A stretch of DNA of 64,000 nucleotides from Bifidobacterium myosotis (GTDB taxonomy: Bacteria > Actinomycetota > Actinomycetes > Actinomycetales > Bifidobacteriaceae): the NCBI RefSeq assembly GCF_002259745.1, contig NZ_MWWW01000016.1:62001-126000 (forward strand), read 5' to 3'. Each line of letters opens with the position of its first letter. The stretch's first letter is position 1. Shown here one piece after another: positions 43,942 through 52,109 of this stretch. The notes under the pieces are model-generated. The model saw only the letters and a program-made list of their open reading frames with translations, did no database searches and was not told the origin of the DNA. The position numbers and the translations under genes were made by a program.

Positions 43942-44009
43942 TTATCCACATTGTCGGTGGATGACATGCCGGGGTGTGGATAACTCGGCAAGCTGGAACC
44001 ACATACCCG
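43942..44009. promoter_or_regulatory. Tad repeat 2: inverted DnaA-box pair before the pilin gene
   Basis: TTATCCACA (43942-43950, exact DnaA box) and TGTGGATAA (43975-43983, exact, reversed) are separated by 24 bp and followed by CGGCAAGCTGGAACCACAT. Same spacing and flank as 40220-40288. It is likely a shared control region or promoter of the pilin half of the locus. Confidence 0.65.
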
Positions 44010-44147
44010 ATTTCCTTGCAAAAGACGCGACTCAATCACACACAGTGGAAGCACCCCGTGCCGTTTCCGGTGCGGGGGCCACATCATCCACCCGAGCGGT
44101 CATGCAGGCGCCGGCACGGCTGCTCCGCAACGAAAGGAACGAACGCC

Positions 44148-44435
44148 ATGACCTCCCCAGCTCCCCTCATCGTCGATGAACACGCCGGTCCATTCGCCCG
44201 TGGAAGGGCCGGATTGGCGGCACTCCGAGCCAAAGCCTATGAGCGCATCTGTGTGCTGGATGCACGTATGCGCACATTGACCGCGGAACCCGAGGAAGGC
44301 GCGGCCACTGCCGAATACGCGGTGGTGCTGATCGCCGCCACGGGTTTTGCCGCCCTGCTGGTCACCGTACTGAAGTCGGACGCCATCAAGACGCTGCTGA
44401 CGAACATCGTCAAGAAGGCGTTGAACGTGGGATGA
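44148..44435 (+). CDS. Flp-type major pilin (DUF4244-like)
   Basis: A 95-residue prepilin. After a 55-residue leader, the prepilin-peptidase site and helix read G-AATAEYAVVLIAATGFAAL, with Glu at +5 after the cleavage Gly, as in Flp pilins; a short C-terminal part (KTLLTNIVKKALNVG) follows. The ATG at 44148 is preceded by GAAAGGA. Its stop overlaps the tadE start (ATGA). The prepilin peptidase is not in the window. Confidence 0.82.
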   Translation: MTSPAPLIVDEHAGPFARGRAGLAALRAKAYERICVLDARMRTLTAEPEEGAATAEYAVVLIAATGFAALLVTVLKSDAIKTLLTNIVKKALNVG

Positions 44436-44914
44436 CCCTCATGATTACGGAAGAAGCATGCCGGCGGCGTGCGCGATGGCCGCCGAAAAACCGAAACGAG
44501 TCGTCCGATGTCATGCCGCTGAAGCGACCAGGATGGATGGGGCACGATTCCGTGTCTGCCGTCTCCGCCAGAGCATCCTCATGGTGGGAGCGTGGGTCGG
44601 CCACCGCCGAGTTCTCCATGGTGCTGCCGAGCGTCATTGTCATAGCCTCCTTATTGCTGGCCTTGGGCCGTGTGGTTTCGGTATCCATGGACTGTCATAG
44701 CGCCGCTGCGGCTGCCGCACGCGAATTCGTCGTATTCGAAGATGCGGCGGCGGCCCGCACGGTGGCTGCGGACATAGCAGGAGACGGTGTCGCTACGTCC
44801 GTGCAGCGCGAGAGCCGGTCGGCGCGCGTTCTGGTCGAGTGCTCGGTATTGCCGGGGCCGCTGAATCTGACACCTACCAGAATCAAGCGGGAGGCGGTCG
44901 CCGTTTTGCAATGA
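44432..44914 (+). CDS. tadE: TadE-like minor pilin
   Basis: A 160-residue TadE-family protein. The pseudopilin-like site and helix SATAEFSMVLPSVIVIASLL begins at about residue 53; the long charged N-terminal stretch before it is unusual. The extracellular part carries two Cys in the 120-150 region. Starts and stops overlap with the pilin gene and the next ORF (ATGA at both ends), so translation is coupled. Confidence 0.78.
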   Translation: MTLMITEEACRRRARWPPKNRNESSDVMPLKRPGWMGHDSVSAVSARASSWWERGSATAEFSMVLPSVIVIASLLLALGRVVSVSMDCHSAAAAAAREFVVFEDAAAARTVAADIAGDGVATSVQRESRSARVLVECSVLPGPLNLTPTRIKREAVAVLQ

Positions 44915-45036
44915 CGAAAGTGGTGTACCGCTGCCGCAATGGCTGCTACGTCATGGTCACTGCCGTCGCGGTGACCATATTGTTACCGGTCGTGGTCGCA
45001 TATCCATCCTGCATGGCATGCGACCACATGATATGA
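44911..45036 (+). CDS. Small hydrophobic peptide in the tad operon
   Basis: A 41-residue ORF whose ATG overlaps the tadE stop (ATGA), ending 13 bases before the next gene. It has one hydrophobic helix (VMVTAVAVTILLPVVVAY) and four Cys residues (CRNGC before the helix, CMAC after it). It may be a small membrane peptide or a chance ORF; the coupling favours translation. Confidence 0.45.
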   Translation: MTKVVYRCRNGCYVMVTAVAVTILLPVVVAYPSCMACDHMI

Positions 45037-45049
45037 GCGAAGGAACGGG

Positions 45050-45427
45050 ATGATGATGAGGCGATTGGACAGTCTTGAAGAGGGGTCGGGCACCATGGCC
45101 GGCGTCATAGTGGTGCTGATGGCCGGAGTGGCGTTGGCGGTCGTCGCATCCGTGAGCAATCTTCTCATCTGCCAACAGCAGGCGCGTGCCTTGGCGGATT
45201 TGACGGCGTTCTCGGCCGCCTATGCGGCTTGGCATGGGAACGCCGCCGACCCATGTGCACTCGCCCTTGATACGGCTATGGCGAACGACGCCATGCTTGC
45301 TGATTGCGTTACCGAGGAAGACGATGTATGGGTCGCCGTCGCGGTGGCTACCAAGGTACCGATTGCTCCCAGCGTGGAGTACCGGGCCCGCGCAGGGCCA
45401 GTGGACTGCCGGGAAGGAGAGGTCTGA
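45050..45427 (+). CDS. TadE-like secreted protein (Rv3654c family, tadF position)
   Basis: A 125-residue protein with the N-terminal helix EEGSGTMAGVIVVLMAGVALA and ICQQQARALADLTAFSAAYA, as in the actinobacterial Rv3654c TadE-like family that ends tad operons. Three ATG codons in a row begin the frame; AAGGAACGGG lies upstream. It ends the tad locus. Confidence 0.75.
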   Translation: MMMRRLDSLEEGSGTMAGVIVVLMAGVALAVVASVSNLLICQQQARALADLTAFSAAYAAWHGNAADPCALALDTAMANDAMLADCVTEEDDVWVAVAVATKVPIAPSVEYRARAGPVDCREGEV

Positions 45428-45509
45428 TGAACCGGTATGTGAGATAAGGCGCAGTGGATGAGGAGCGTCGCTCTGGCGGGCCAGGACCGGTATTGGTTAA
45501 GGTGATGAT

Positions 45510-46637
45510 ATGAATGAATGCAACGAACGCTGCCGCGTCGTGGCCATGGTTGGCAACCCCACTTCGGATAAAGGGCGTGGCGCCAAAGTGGACGCGCAGG
45601 TGCTCGCATTGCTGGAGCAGGCGGGTGCAATGCACGGTTTTTCGGTCATCGACATCACCGGAGACAGTTTCGACGATTCTCTGAGACAGGCGCGGGAACG
45701 TGCGCATGAGTACGACTATCTGGTGGTGGTCGGTGGCGACGGCATGATCGCGTTGGGAGCCAACGCCGTGGGGTGCAGCGGCAAACCGTTGGGCGTGGTA
45801 GCCATGGGATCGGGCAATGATTTCGCACGCGGGCTCAAACTGCCGGTCAACCGTATCGAGACCGCGGTGGAGGGCATCGTCGGCGCGATCGTATGTGGTT
45901 CGACCATTGACGTGGACATGGGACGTGTGGTCTCGCTGGACGGCGGACGCGCGGTCGACCCGACCACAGGCGACGAATACGAATCCGAGGAGGAGGGCGG
46001 AGCCCCTGCACATCCCATAGATCGCTACTATGCCGGCATGCTCTCCTGCGGGATTGATGCCAGCATCAACAATCGCGCCAATCATTCGCATCTGCCGAAT
46101 GGTTCATTACGGTATTTCGCTGCGGTATTGGTGGAACTCACCCGTATGAAGCGCTATGGATACCACGTCAAAGCCACGTTGGCGGACGGGTCCACGGATG
46201 AGCGGGACATCATCTCGCCGTTGCTGACCGTGGCGAATTCGCGGCACATCGGAGGCGGCATCGAGGTATCGCCGTATTCGTGCTTCTCGGACGGTCTGCT
46301 GGATCTGGTGTGGATGGACCATGTGCCGAATGTCGGTGAGTGCACGGTGGCGGTGTCCAACGCCTACAACGGGCGGTTGCTCGCCTCCCGCGTGTTCGGC
46401 TGGCATCGCGTGCGAGAGATTGAAATCACCCGTGCCCAGGATGGCGATGAGCCACCGCTGCTGATGGCGGATGGCGAGTATGTCGGACATCTGCCGGTTC
46501 GTGTCATGGCGGAGGACCGCGCCTTGCGTGTGCTGGTGCCGCCGGCCGTGGCCGCGCAAGGCATCGACGATCGGCGGCAGGTGAACGACGCCATCGTCCG
46601 GGATGGTCGTGACCCGCTCACAGGACGATTCGTATAG
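45510..46637 (+). CDS. Diacylglycerol-kinase-family lipid kinase
   Basis: A 375-residue lipid kinase (DAGK catalytic domain). Seen: VGNPTSDKGRGAK at the N-terminus, VVVGGDGMIALGANAV (GGDGM in place of GGDGT) and VVAMGSGNDFARGLKLP. An acidic insert (DEYESEEEGGAP) lies near residue 152. It phosphorylates diacylglycerol or a related lipid in phospholipid recycling; the precise lipid is not determinable. It is probably a separate unit from tad. Confidence 0.88.
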   Translation: MNECNERCRVVAMVGNPTSDKGRGAKVDAQVLALLEQAGAMHGFSVIDITGDSFDDSLRQARERAHEYDYLVVVGGDGMIALGANAVGCSGKPLGVVAMGSGNDFARGLKLPVNRIETAVEGIVGAIVCGSTIDVDMGRVVSLDGGRAVDPTTGDEYESEEEGGAPAHPIDRYYAGMLSCGIDASINNRANHSHLPNGSLRYFAAVLVELTRMKRYGYHVKATLADGSTDERDIISPLLTVANSRHIGGGIEVSPYSCFSDGLLDLVWMDHVPNVGECTVAVSNAYNGRLLASRVFGWHRVREIEITRAQDGDEPPLLMADGEYVGHLPVRVMAEDRALRVLVPPAVAAQGIDDRRQVNDAIVRDGRDPLTGRFV

Positions 46638-46658
46638 GTGCCGGTTGGGGCGCCCGGC

Positions 46659-47258
46659 TCAGGCGATGTAGTTTTCGATATGCAGCGTTTGGGCTATGAC
46701 CTGCTTGATGGTCTGATCGTTGACATCAGGATGCGAACGGACCAGTGAGATGAGCCCCACGATCAGGGCGAAGAAGGTCTCGTGAATGTTGGCGATGGGC
46801 AGTCCGTGCTTCTGCGCGAAGTCACGAACGGTGGTTTGCGCGATGTAGTCGGCGATGCGGTCGGCGGCCCTGTCGATGAACTTGATGTACAGTTCGGCGT
46901 TGCCGTCTTGGATCATCCGGTTCGAGAACGGGCTTTCGTCCGCGATGAGCGCGCGTAGCAGGCGGACGATGTCATCGAGCGCCTTGTTGATATTGCCGGT
47001 TTCGCGGGACTGGTTCCAGCGCTCCAGCTTGGTGAGTATCTCATCGATGACGTCATCGAGCACCGCGTCCGCGACGGCGTCCTTGCCCTTGAAGTAGTGG
47101 TAGAACAGCGATCGCGTCATGCCGACCTCGCTGGCTATGTCGGAGACGGTGATGCGGGAGAAGCCCTTCTCCAGGCAGATGGCTCGGGCGGCCTGCACGA
47201 TGGCTTCGCGGCGGGCGTCGCCGCGGGTGTTTTGACGCTCCTCGAGGATCTCGCTCAT
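46659..47258 (-). CDS. TetR-family regulator
   Basis: A 199-residue repressor. The helix-turn-helix is ITVSDIASEVGMTRSLFYHYF (residues about 37-57, last residues part of helix 3). The ligand domain is of normal size. A palindrome at 47281-47301 upstream suggests autoregulation. It is divergent from dnaX; the target genes are unknown. Confidence 0.9.
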   Translation of the reverse strand: MSEILEERQNTRGDARREAIVQAARAICLEKGFSRITVSDIASEVGMTRSLFYHYFKGKDAVADAVLDDVIDEILTKLERWNQSRETGNINKALDDIVRLLRALIADESPFSNRMIQDGNAELYIKFIDRAADRIADYIAQTTVRDFAQKHGLPIANIHETFFALIVGLISLVRSHPDVNDQTIKQVIAQTLHIENYIA

Positions 47259-47280
47259 GATTGCTCCTACCTTCCGGACG

Positions 47281-47301
47281 GTATTGACACTATGTTAATA
47301 C
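47281..47301. promoter_or_regulatory. Candidate TetR operator
   Basis: GTATTGACA-CTA-TGTTAATAC: nine-base arms, eight pairing, 23 bp upstream of the TetR start codon. Confidence 0.6.
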
Positions 47302-47569
47302 TTGTCGTGCTTGGCGGGGGCGGCGGTTCTTCCGCGGTTCTGGGACGGGCGGTTCTGGGGAATAGAGGTTTCGTGAGCGGCCGGTTCCATGAACAGTCGT
47401 TCCATGAACGGATGATCTCAGCGACGGCCGGTTCCGGTGGCCCGGCTGGTGTGGCGGATATCCGTCCGGGCCATGTCGTCGTGGCCGTAACGTCGTGACG
47501 GGGCGTCGGGTCCGGGCTTGGAGCGGCTCGGGGGAATGTCAATGTAGGGGACAAGGTAGGTTAGTAGGT
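47302..47569. other. Upstream region of dnaX
   Basis: GC-rich sequence with short repeats (GGCGGTTCT twice, GGCCGGTTCC twice, GTTCCATGAACRG twice). No gene is seen. GACAAGGTAGG near the end may include the dnaX ribosome-binding site. Confidence 0.35.
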
Positions 47570-50500
47570 ATGGCACTTGCACTATATCGTCGCTATCGTC
47601 CGGACACCTTCGCGGGTGTGATTGGTCAGGACCAGGTCACGGTTCCGCTGATGCGCGCCCTGGATGAGGGCAAGCTCACGCATGCCTATCTGTTCTCCGG
47701 CCCCCGCGGCTGCGGCAAGACCAGTTCGGCCCGTATTCTGGCGCGTTGCGTCAACTGTGCCAAGGGCCCGACGTCGCATCCGTGCGGCGAGTGTGAGAGC
47801 TGCAAGGATTTGGCCACTGGAGGGCCGGGGTCCATTGACGTGGTCGAAATCGACGCGGCGTCGCACAATGGCGTCGATGATGCCCGTGAGCTGCGTGAAC
47901 GTGCAGGGTTCGCCCCCGCCCGTGACCGCTATAAGATCTTCATCCTCGATGAGGCGCACATGGTGACACAGCAGGGCTTCAACGCGCTGCTCAAGATCGT
48001 CGAGGAGCCGCCCGAGCATGTGATGTTCATTTTCGCCACCACTGAGCCCGACAAGGTGATCGGCACCATCCGTTCGCGCACCCATCACTATCCGTTCCGC
48101 CTTGTGCCGCAGGAGGTCATGGGCCCGTATCTGGAGACGATCTGCGGCAAGGAGGGGATCGCGCCGGAACCCGGTGTGCTCAAACTTGCCATGCGCGCCG
48201 GCGGCGGCTCCGTGCGAGACACGCTGTCGGTACTGGATCAGCTCATGGTGGGCTCCGTCGAGGGGGTCATCACCCATGATGCGGCGGTGGCGCTGCTGGG
48301 CTTCACCCCGGAGGCGTTGATCGGAGAGGCCGTCGATGCGGTCATCGGACATAATGGCGAGGCGCTGTACGGCGTGATTCAGAAGGTCGTGGTCGGCGGT
48401 TTCGACCCGCGACGATTCGTGGAGGATCTGCTGGCGCGGGTGCGCGATTTGCTGGTGCTGACGCTGGCCGGAGACCGCGCGGAATCCGTACTGTCCGACA
48501 CCGCCGAGGCTGAAGACATGGATGATCTGCACCGTCAGGCCAAGGCGTTGGGCTTGGGGGCGCTCACCGCGATGGCGGACATCATCAATGCCACGCTGGG
48601 TTCGATGACCGGTGCCATTTCTCCGCGCATGAGGCTGGAACTGCTGGCCGCCCGGTTGTTGGCGGGAAGCGAGTCGGGATTCACCGTCGCCGTGCCGGGC
48701 GCGCCAGCCAGTACTTTGGCCGGCGGCGCGGCATCGGCCGGGGCGGCTGGGGCAGGAGCGCAGGGATCGGGCGCTAATACCTCCGGTGGGTTCGTCGGGA
48801 CATCCCGCGGCGGTTTCGCGGGAGCCAATCATGGCGGATTCTCGGGTGCCGAGCGTAACCGGAATTCCGGTGGTTCGCCGACCAGCCATTTCGTCGGGAA
48901 CGCAGCGACCGCGCCGAATGCCGGCGGTGGCCAAGGTACCGGGGCGCCGGGTGCGGCAGGACAAAGCGCTGTGCAGCCGTCACCGATGCAGGCTGCCGCG
49001 ACGAACGCGGGTCAGGTCCAGATGCCGGGGCAGGCTCAGGAACCTGCCGGATGGTCCACCGGCGCGCAGACAATTCCTGCGCCGGGTATGACTGGCGCGG
49101 CTGCTCCGTCACAGCCGGTTCAGCCGGTTGCCGGAGGGACTGCGGGGCGGCCGGATACCGAGCCTGTCGCCGGTTCCGCAGCGGACAACCGCACGCCGGA
49201 CGAAAAGTGGCATGCCGCGGTGACTGCGTTGCCGGAGGGCATCCGCGAATATGTGTCCCGGGACAAGGTGCCGACCGTGAAGTTCGGTCCCAATCGCAAG
49301 GGTCTTCCGTGCCTGTCCTTGACCTTCGACAAGCCGCTCAGCCAGCATGCGTTTGCGCTCGCCGTCGATACGGACAGCGGCAAGAAGGCCGCGGTCGTGG
49401 TCATGGACGCGGTACGCAAGGAATTCGGTCCCACCACGGTCATCGCCCCCACTACGGTCGCGGCGAACGGTGAACGGGTTGAATCGGTGAAACGGATGAG
49501 CCCCGATCAGCTCGCCAAGGTCAAGCAGCAAATCGCCTTGGCCAAGGCGGGGCTCGCCGCATCGAGCTTGGGCGTCGGTCTGGGACTGCATTCCGGCAGT
49601 GAGCCGAAGACGGGCAAGCAGGCCGCCGAAGGGCAGGCCGAGGACGCCGACGACAGTCATCGAGCCGGTTCCGGTCACGCAAGTCCGGTGAACGGCGGTG
49701 CGGGAGCGGTGGCCGACGGCGGGGCCCCATTCGCCGTCCGGCAGACCGAACCGTTCAGCACACCTTCCACATCCAGTTATGCCGCAACTGGATTGCCGGA
49801 TTCGGCAGATTCCGCCGCCTCGCCTGTGGTGGGAAGCGGTGGCTGGGACAGGCCGGTCCCCGCTGCGGATTCAGCCGATGACCCATGGGCCAAACCGGTG
49901 ACGAGCGCCAAGCCGAATTCACACGCCGTCCCAGTCGCCCATCAGCATCAGGCTCGGCACGAGAAGAAGCATGTGGCGGTGCCGGATGTCAGCGATGGCA
50001 TCGATCCGTGGGCGGTTCCTCCGCAACAGGCTTCCCCTGACGAACGGAATGCGTCGGACGGACAGGTCCGACCTGCTGGGCGGAACGGTTCGTTTGAACA
50101 GGCCGAACCTGTACGACAAGCCGTGACGGGCGATCGGGCGGGCGCGGCGGACGGGTTCGTGTCGGGAGCGGTGCCGGAGCAGAAGATGACTGCCGCGAGC
50201 GATGTGCTCCCACGGCCCGATAATCCCGGGGCAGATCACCGGAACGGTTCGGCGGCCGCTGGCGCGTCCGCGGCTGCGTCCACCGAGCGGGCCGGAGACC
50301 CTTGGTCGGACGTGCCACCGGCTGATGAGCCGCCGCACGACGATGACATGGCCGTCGATGCGTGGCATCGGCCTCCGAGCCAGGTCCCGGAAGCCGACCC
50401 ATGGAACACGCCGCAGAACATGGCGCCCGCCGGCGACCCGTGGAACAGCCCGCAACAGGTGTCGCCGGCGGCCGACCCGTGGAATCATCCGCAATCGGGC

Positions 50501-50911
50501 GCGTCTGACGCAAGTCCGCGAGCCGAGACGGCTTCCGATGCGACGCCTGTACAGGGTGATGACCCGTGGAATCAGTCGCAGCCTGAGGTGCGGATGCGGT
50601 CGGATGCCGGTCCGGCGCAATGGGACCGTTCCGGACGTCCCCAGCCGCAATCGCAGTCATGGGCGGGCGCGGATGGCGTCAACGACTCGTGGAACCGCAA
50701 TGGTTCGGCGGACTCTCCGCAGCCGGTTCGCCCGCAGGTCGCGGCGGACGAGGACGAATACTCGATGAACGACCAGTCGCTTGGCGATGCGACGGCCATG
50801 AGTCTGGAGGATCTGAAGAAGATGTTCGAGGTCAAGAAGGTCGAGGAGTTCGCCTCCGACGACCCCCGGAACCCGCGCAATATGCAGGCCGCGAAGAAGC
50901 CTGAGGAATAA
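47570..50911 (+). CDS. dnaX: DNA polymerase III gamma/tau subunit with very long tail
   Basis: Clamp-loader ATPase of replication. It has 1113 residues, far above the usual 600-900. The N-terminal AAA domain is intact: YRPDTFAGVIGQDQV, Walker A GPRGCGKTSSA (about residues 44-54), zinc-binding Cys residues (CVNCAKG, CGECESC), Walker B FILDEAHM, sensor ATTEPDK. After about residue 370 the sequence is Gly/Ala/Pro-rich and disordered, interrupted by one folded tau region (GIREYVSRDKVPTVKFGPNRKG, residues about 555-660). The last 350 residues carry repeated DPW motifs. The start is placed at 47570, where the family similarity begins. Confidence 0.94.
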   Translation: MALALYRRYRPDTFAGVIGQDQVTVPLMRALDEGKLTHAYLFSGPRGCGKTSSARILARCVNCAKGPTSHPCGECESCKDLATGGPGSIDVVEIDAASHNGVDDARELRERAGFAPARDRYKIFILDEAHMVTQQGFNALLKIVEEPPEHVMFIFATTEPDKVIGTIRSRTHHYPFRLVPQEVMGPYLETICGKEGIAPEPGVLKLAMRAGGGSVRDTLSVLDQLMVGSVEGVITHDAAVALLGFTPEALIGEAVDAVIGHNGEALYGVIQKVVVGGFDPRRFVEDLLARVRDLLVLTLAGDRAESVLSDTAEAEDMDDLHRQAKALGLGALTAMADIINATLGSMTGAISPRMRLELLAARLLAGSESGFTVAVPGAPASTLAGGAASAGAAGAGAQGSGANTSGGFVGTSRGGFAGANHGGFSGAERNRNSGGSPTSHFVGNAATAPNAGGGQGTGAPGAAGQSAVQPSPMQAAATNAGQVQMPGQAQEPAGWSTGAQTIPAPGMTGAAAPSQPVQPVAGGTAGRPDTEPVAGSAADNRTPDEKWHAAVTALPEGIREYVSRDKVPTVKFGPNRKGLPCLSLTFDKPLSQHAFALAVDTDSGKKAAVVVMDAVRKEFGPTTVIAPTTVAANGERVESVKRMSPDQLAKVKQQIALAKAGLAASSLGVGLGLHSGSEPKTGKQAAEGQAEDADDSHRAGSGHASPVNGGAGAVADGGAPFAVRQTEPFSTPSTSSYAATGLPDSADSAASPVVGSGGWDRPVPAADSADDPWAKPVTSAKPNSHAVPVAHQHQARHEKKHVAVPDVSDGIDPWAVPPQQASPDERNASDGQVRPAGRNGSFEQAEPVRQAVTGDRAGAADGFVSGAVPEQKMTAASDVLPRPDNPGADHRNGSAAAGASAAASTERAGDPWSDVPPADEPPHDDDMAVDAWHRPPSQVPEADPWNTPQNMAPAGDPWNSPQQVSPAADPWNHPQSGASDASPRAETASDATPVQGDDPWNQSQPEVRMRSDAGPAQWDRSGRPQPQSQSWAGADGVNDSWNRNGSADSPQPVRPQVAADEDEYSMNDQSLGDATAMSLEDLKKMFEVKKVEEFASDDPRNPRNMQAAKKPEE

Positions 50912-50971
50912 AGAAGCTCGAGGAATAAGGCGTGCGCGTAATGCAAAGGGCCCACCGCCGCATGCACGTTT

Positions 50972-51008
50972 CCGTTTCTGGTTCCTTTGGCACAGGAGCC
51001 GGAAACGG
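50972..51008 (+). terminator. Hairpin between dnaX and recR
   Basis: CCGTTTC and GAAACGG enclose a second pairing (TTCCT/AGGAG). There is no T-run, so it may not stop transcription into recR. Confidence 0.4.
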
Positions 51009-51088
51009 GACCGTGGATGAATCGACGTGCCCCGGCAATGAGACGCACGCGTCATGAGCAATACGAGATATAAGCAAGGAGCATCACC

Positions 51089-51691
51089 ATGGCATTGGCC
51101 TATGACGGCGCCGTGCAACGGCTGATTGACGCATTCGGCAAGCTGCCCGGCATCGGGCCGAAGGGAGCGCAGCGCATCGCCTTCTACATCCTGTCGGAGC
51201 CGGAGGATGAGGCGCGCGAGCTTGCGGAGGCCATTGAAGAGGTCAAGGAGAAGGTGCGGTTCTGCGATATCTGCGGCAACGTATGTGAGACCAGCCCCTG
51301 CCCGGTATGCGCCGACCCGCGTCGCGACCACACGGTCATCTGCGTCGTAGAGGAGCCCAAGGACGTGATGAGTATCGAGCGTACGCGGGAATACCACGGC
51401 CTGTACCACGTGCTTGGCGGTGCCATCAATCCCATGGCCAACGTGGGGCCGGCCGATCTGAAGATTCCCGGGCTCATCAAACGGCTGGAAAGCGGTGAGG
51501 TCGCCGAGGTGATCATGGCACTCGACCCGAACATCGAGGGCGAGGCCACCACCAGCTACCTCACCCAGCTACTGAGACCGGCCGGAGTCAAGGTCACACG
51601 ACTGGCGAGCGGTCTGCCGGTGGGGTCCGATTTGGAGTACGCCGACGAGATCACCCTCGGACGTGCGCTTGCCGGTCGTCGCGAAGCCTGA
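51089..51691 (+). CDS. recR: Recombination protein RecR
   Basis: Works with RecF/RecO in gap repair. It has 200 residues, normal length. Helix-hairpin-helix [20 protein letters not shown] at the N-terminus, four-Cys zinc finger [19 protein letters not shown], Toprim domain ([18 protein letters not shown]), and a C-terminal Walker-B-like strand ([18 protein letters not shown]). CAAGGAGC precedes the ATG. It lies downstream of dnaX as in many bacteria. Confidence 0.97.
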   Translation: MALAYDGAVQRLIDAFGKLPGIGPKGAQRIAFYILSEPEDEARELAEAIEEVKEKVRFCDICGNVCETSPCPVCADPRRDHTVICVVEEPKDVMSIERTREYHGLYHVLGGAINPMANVGPADLKIPGLIKRLESGEVAEVIMALDPNIEGEATTSYLTQLLRPAGVKVTRLASGLPVGSDLEYADEITLGRALAGRREA

Positions 51692-51702
51692 CAGGATATG
51701 TG

Positions 51703-51914
51703 CTAGTGGTCCGTCTCTTAAATAATTGAGGGCTTCAGGTTTTTCTCTCCCCCCAGTCAGCTTCGCTTGCCCTTAAGGACGCACTGCGTGCGCGGCATGC
51801 TGGCTCGCCTGTCAGCTCGCACGCCGCCTACAAACAGCTCTGCTGTTTGCTTCACGGCAACGTCCCATCAGAGAGGGCCGACACCACTCAAACAATTGTG
51901 AGACAGACCACTAG
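51703..51914. mobile_element. Complete MITE A copy with nested unit, reverse orientation
   Basis: 212 bp bounded by CTAGTGGTCCGTCTC and GAGACAGACCACTAG (14 of 15 paired). The nested unit occupies about 51772-51872 (GGACGCACTGCGTGCG ... TTCACGGCAACG). Read on the minus strand it matches 38650-38876. No transposase is encoded. Confidence 0.9.
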
Positions 51915-52109
51915 GGGCATACGGTGCCATACCGTACGGTACGGATACGGATTACGGGCGGTGTGGACGGAAGCGATGTGACGGATGCGTCAGGGATACT
52001 GCGCATGGCCAACATTCCGGAAGCATCGGACAGGTTCGGCATAACGAACCTGCCGAATTCACCGGTTTTGCCGAACTTGCCGGTTACAGGTTCGCGTCGT
52101 CCGCGCGGC

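Noticed and set aside
43942..43983. Chromosomal replication origin, because of the perfect DnaA boxes
   Set aside because: Only two boxes, no AT-rich unwinding region, and no dnaA or dnaN nearby; a regulatory role is more likely.
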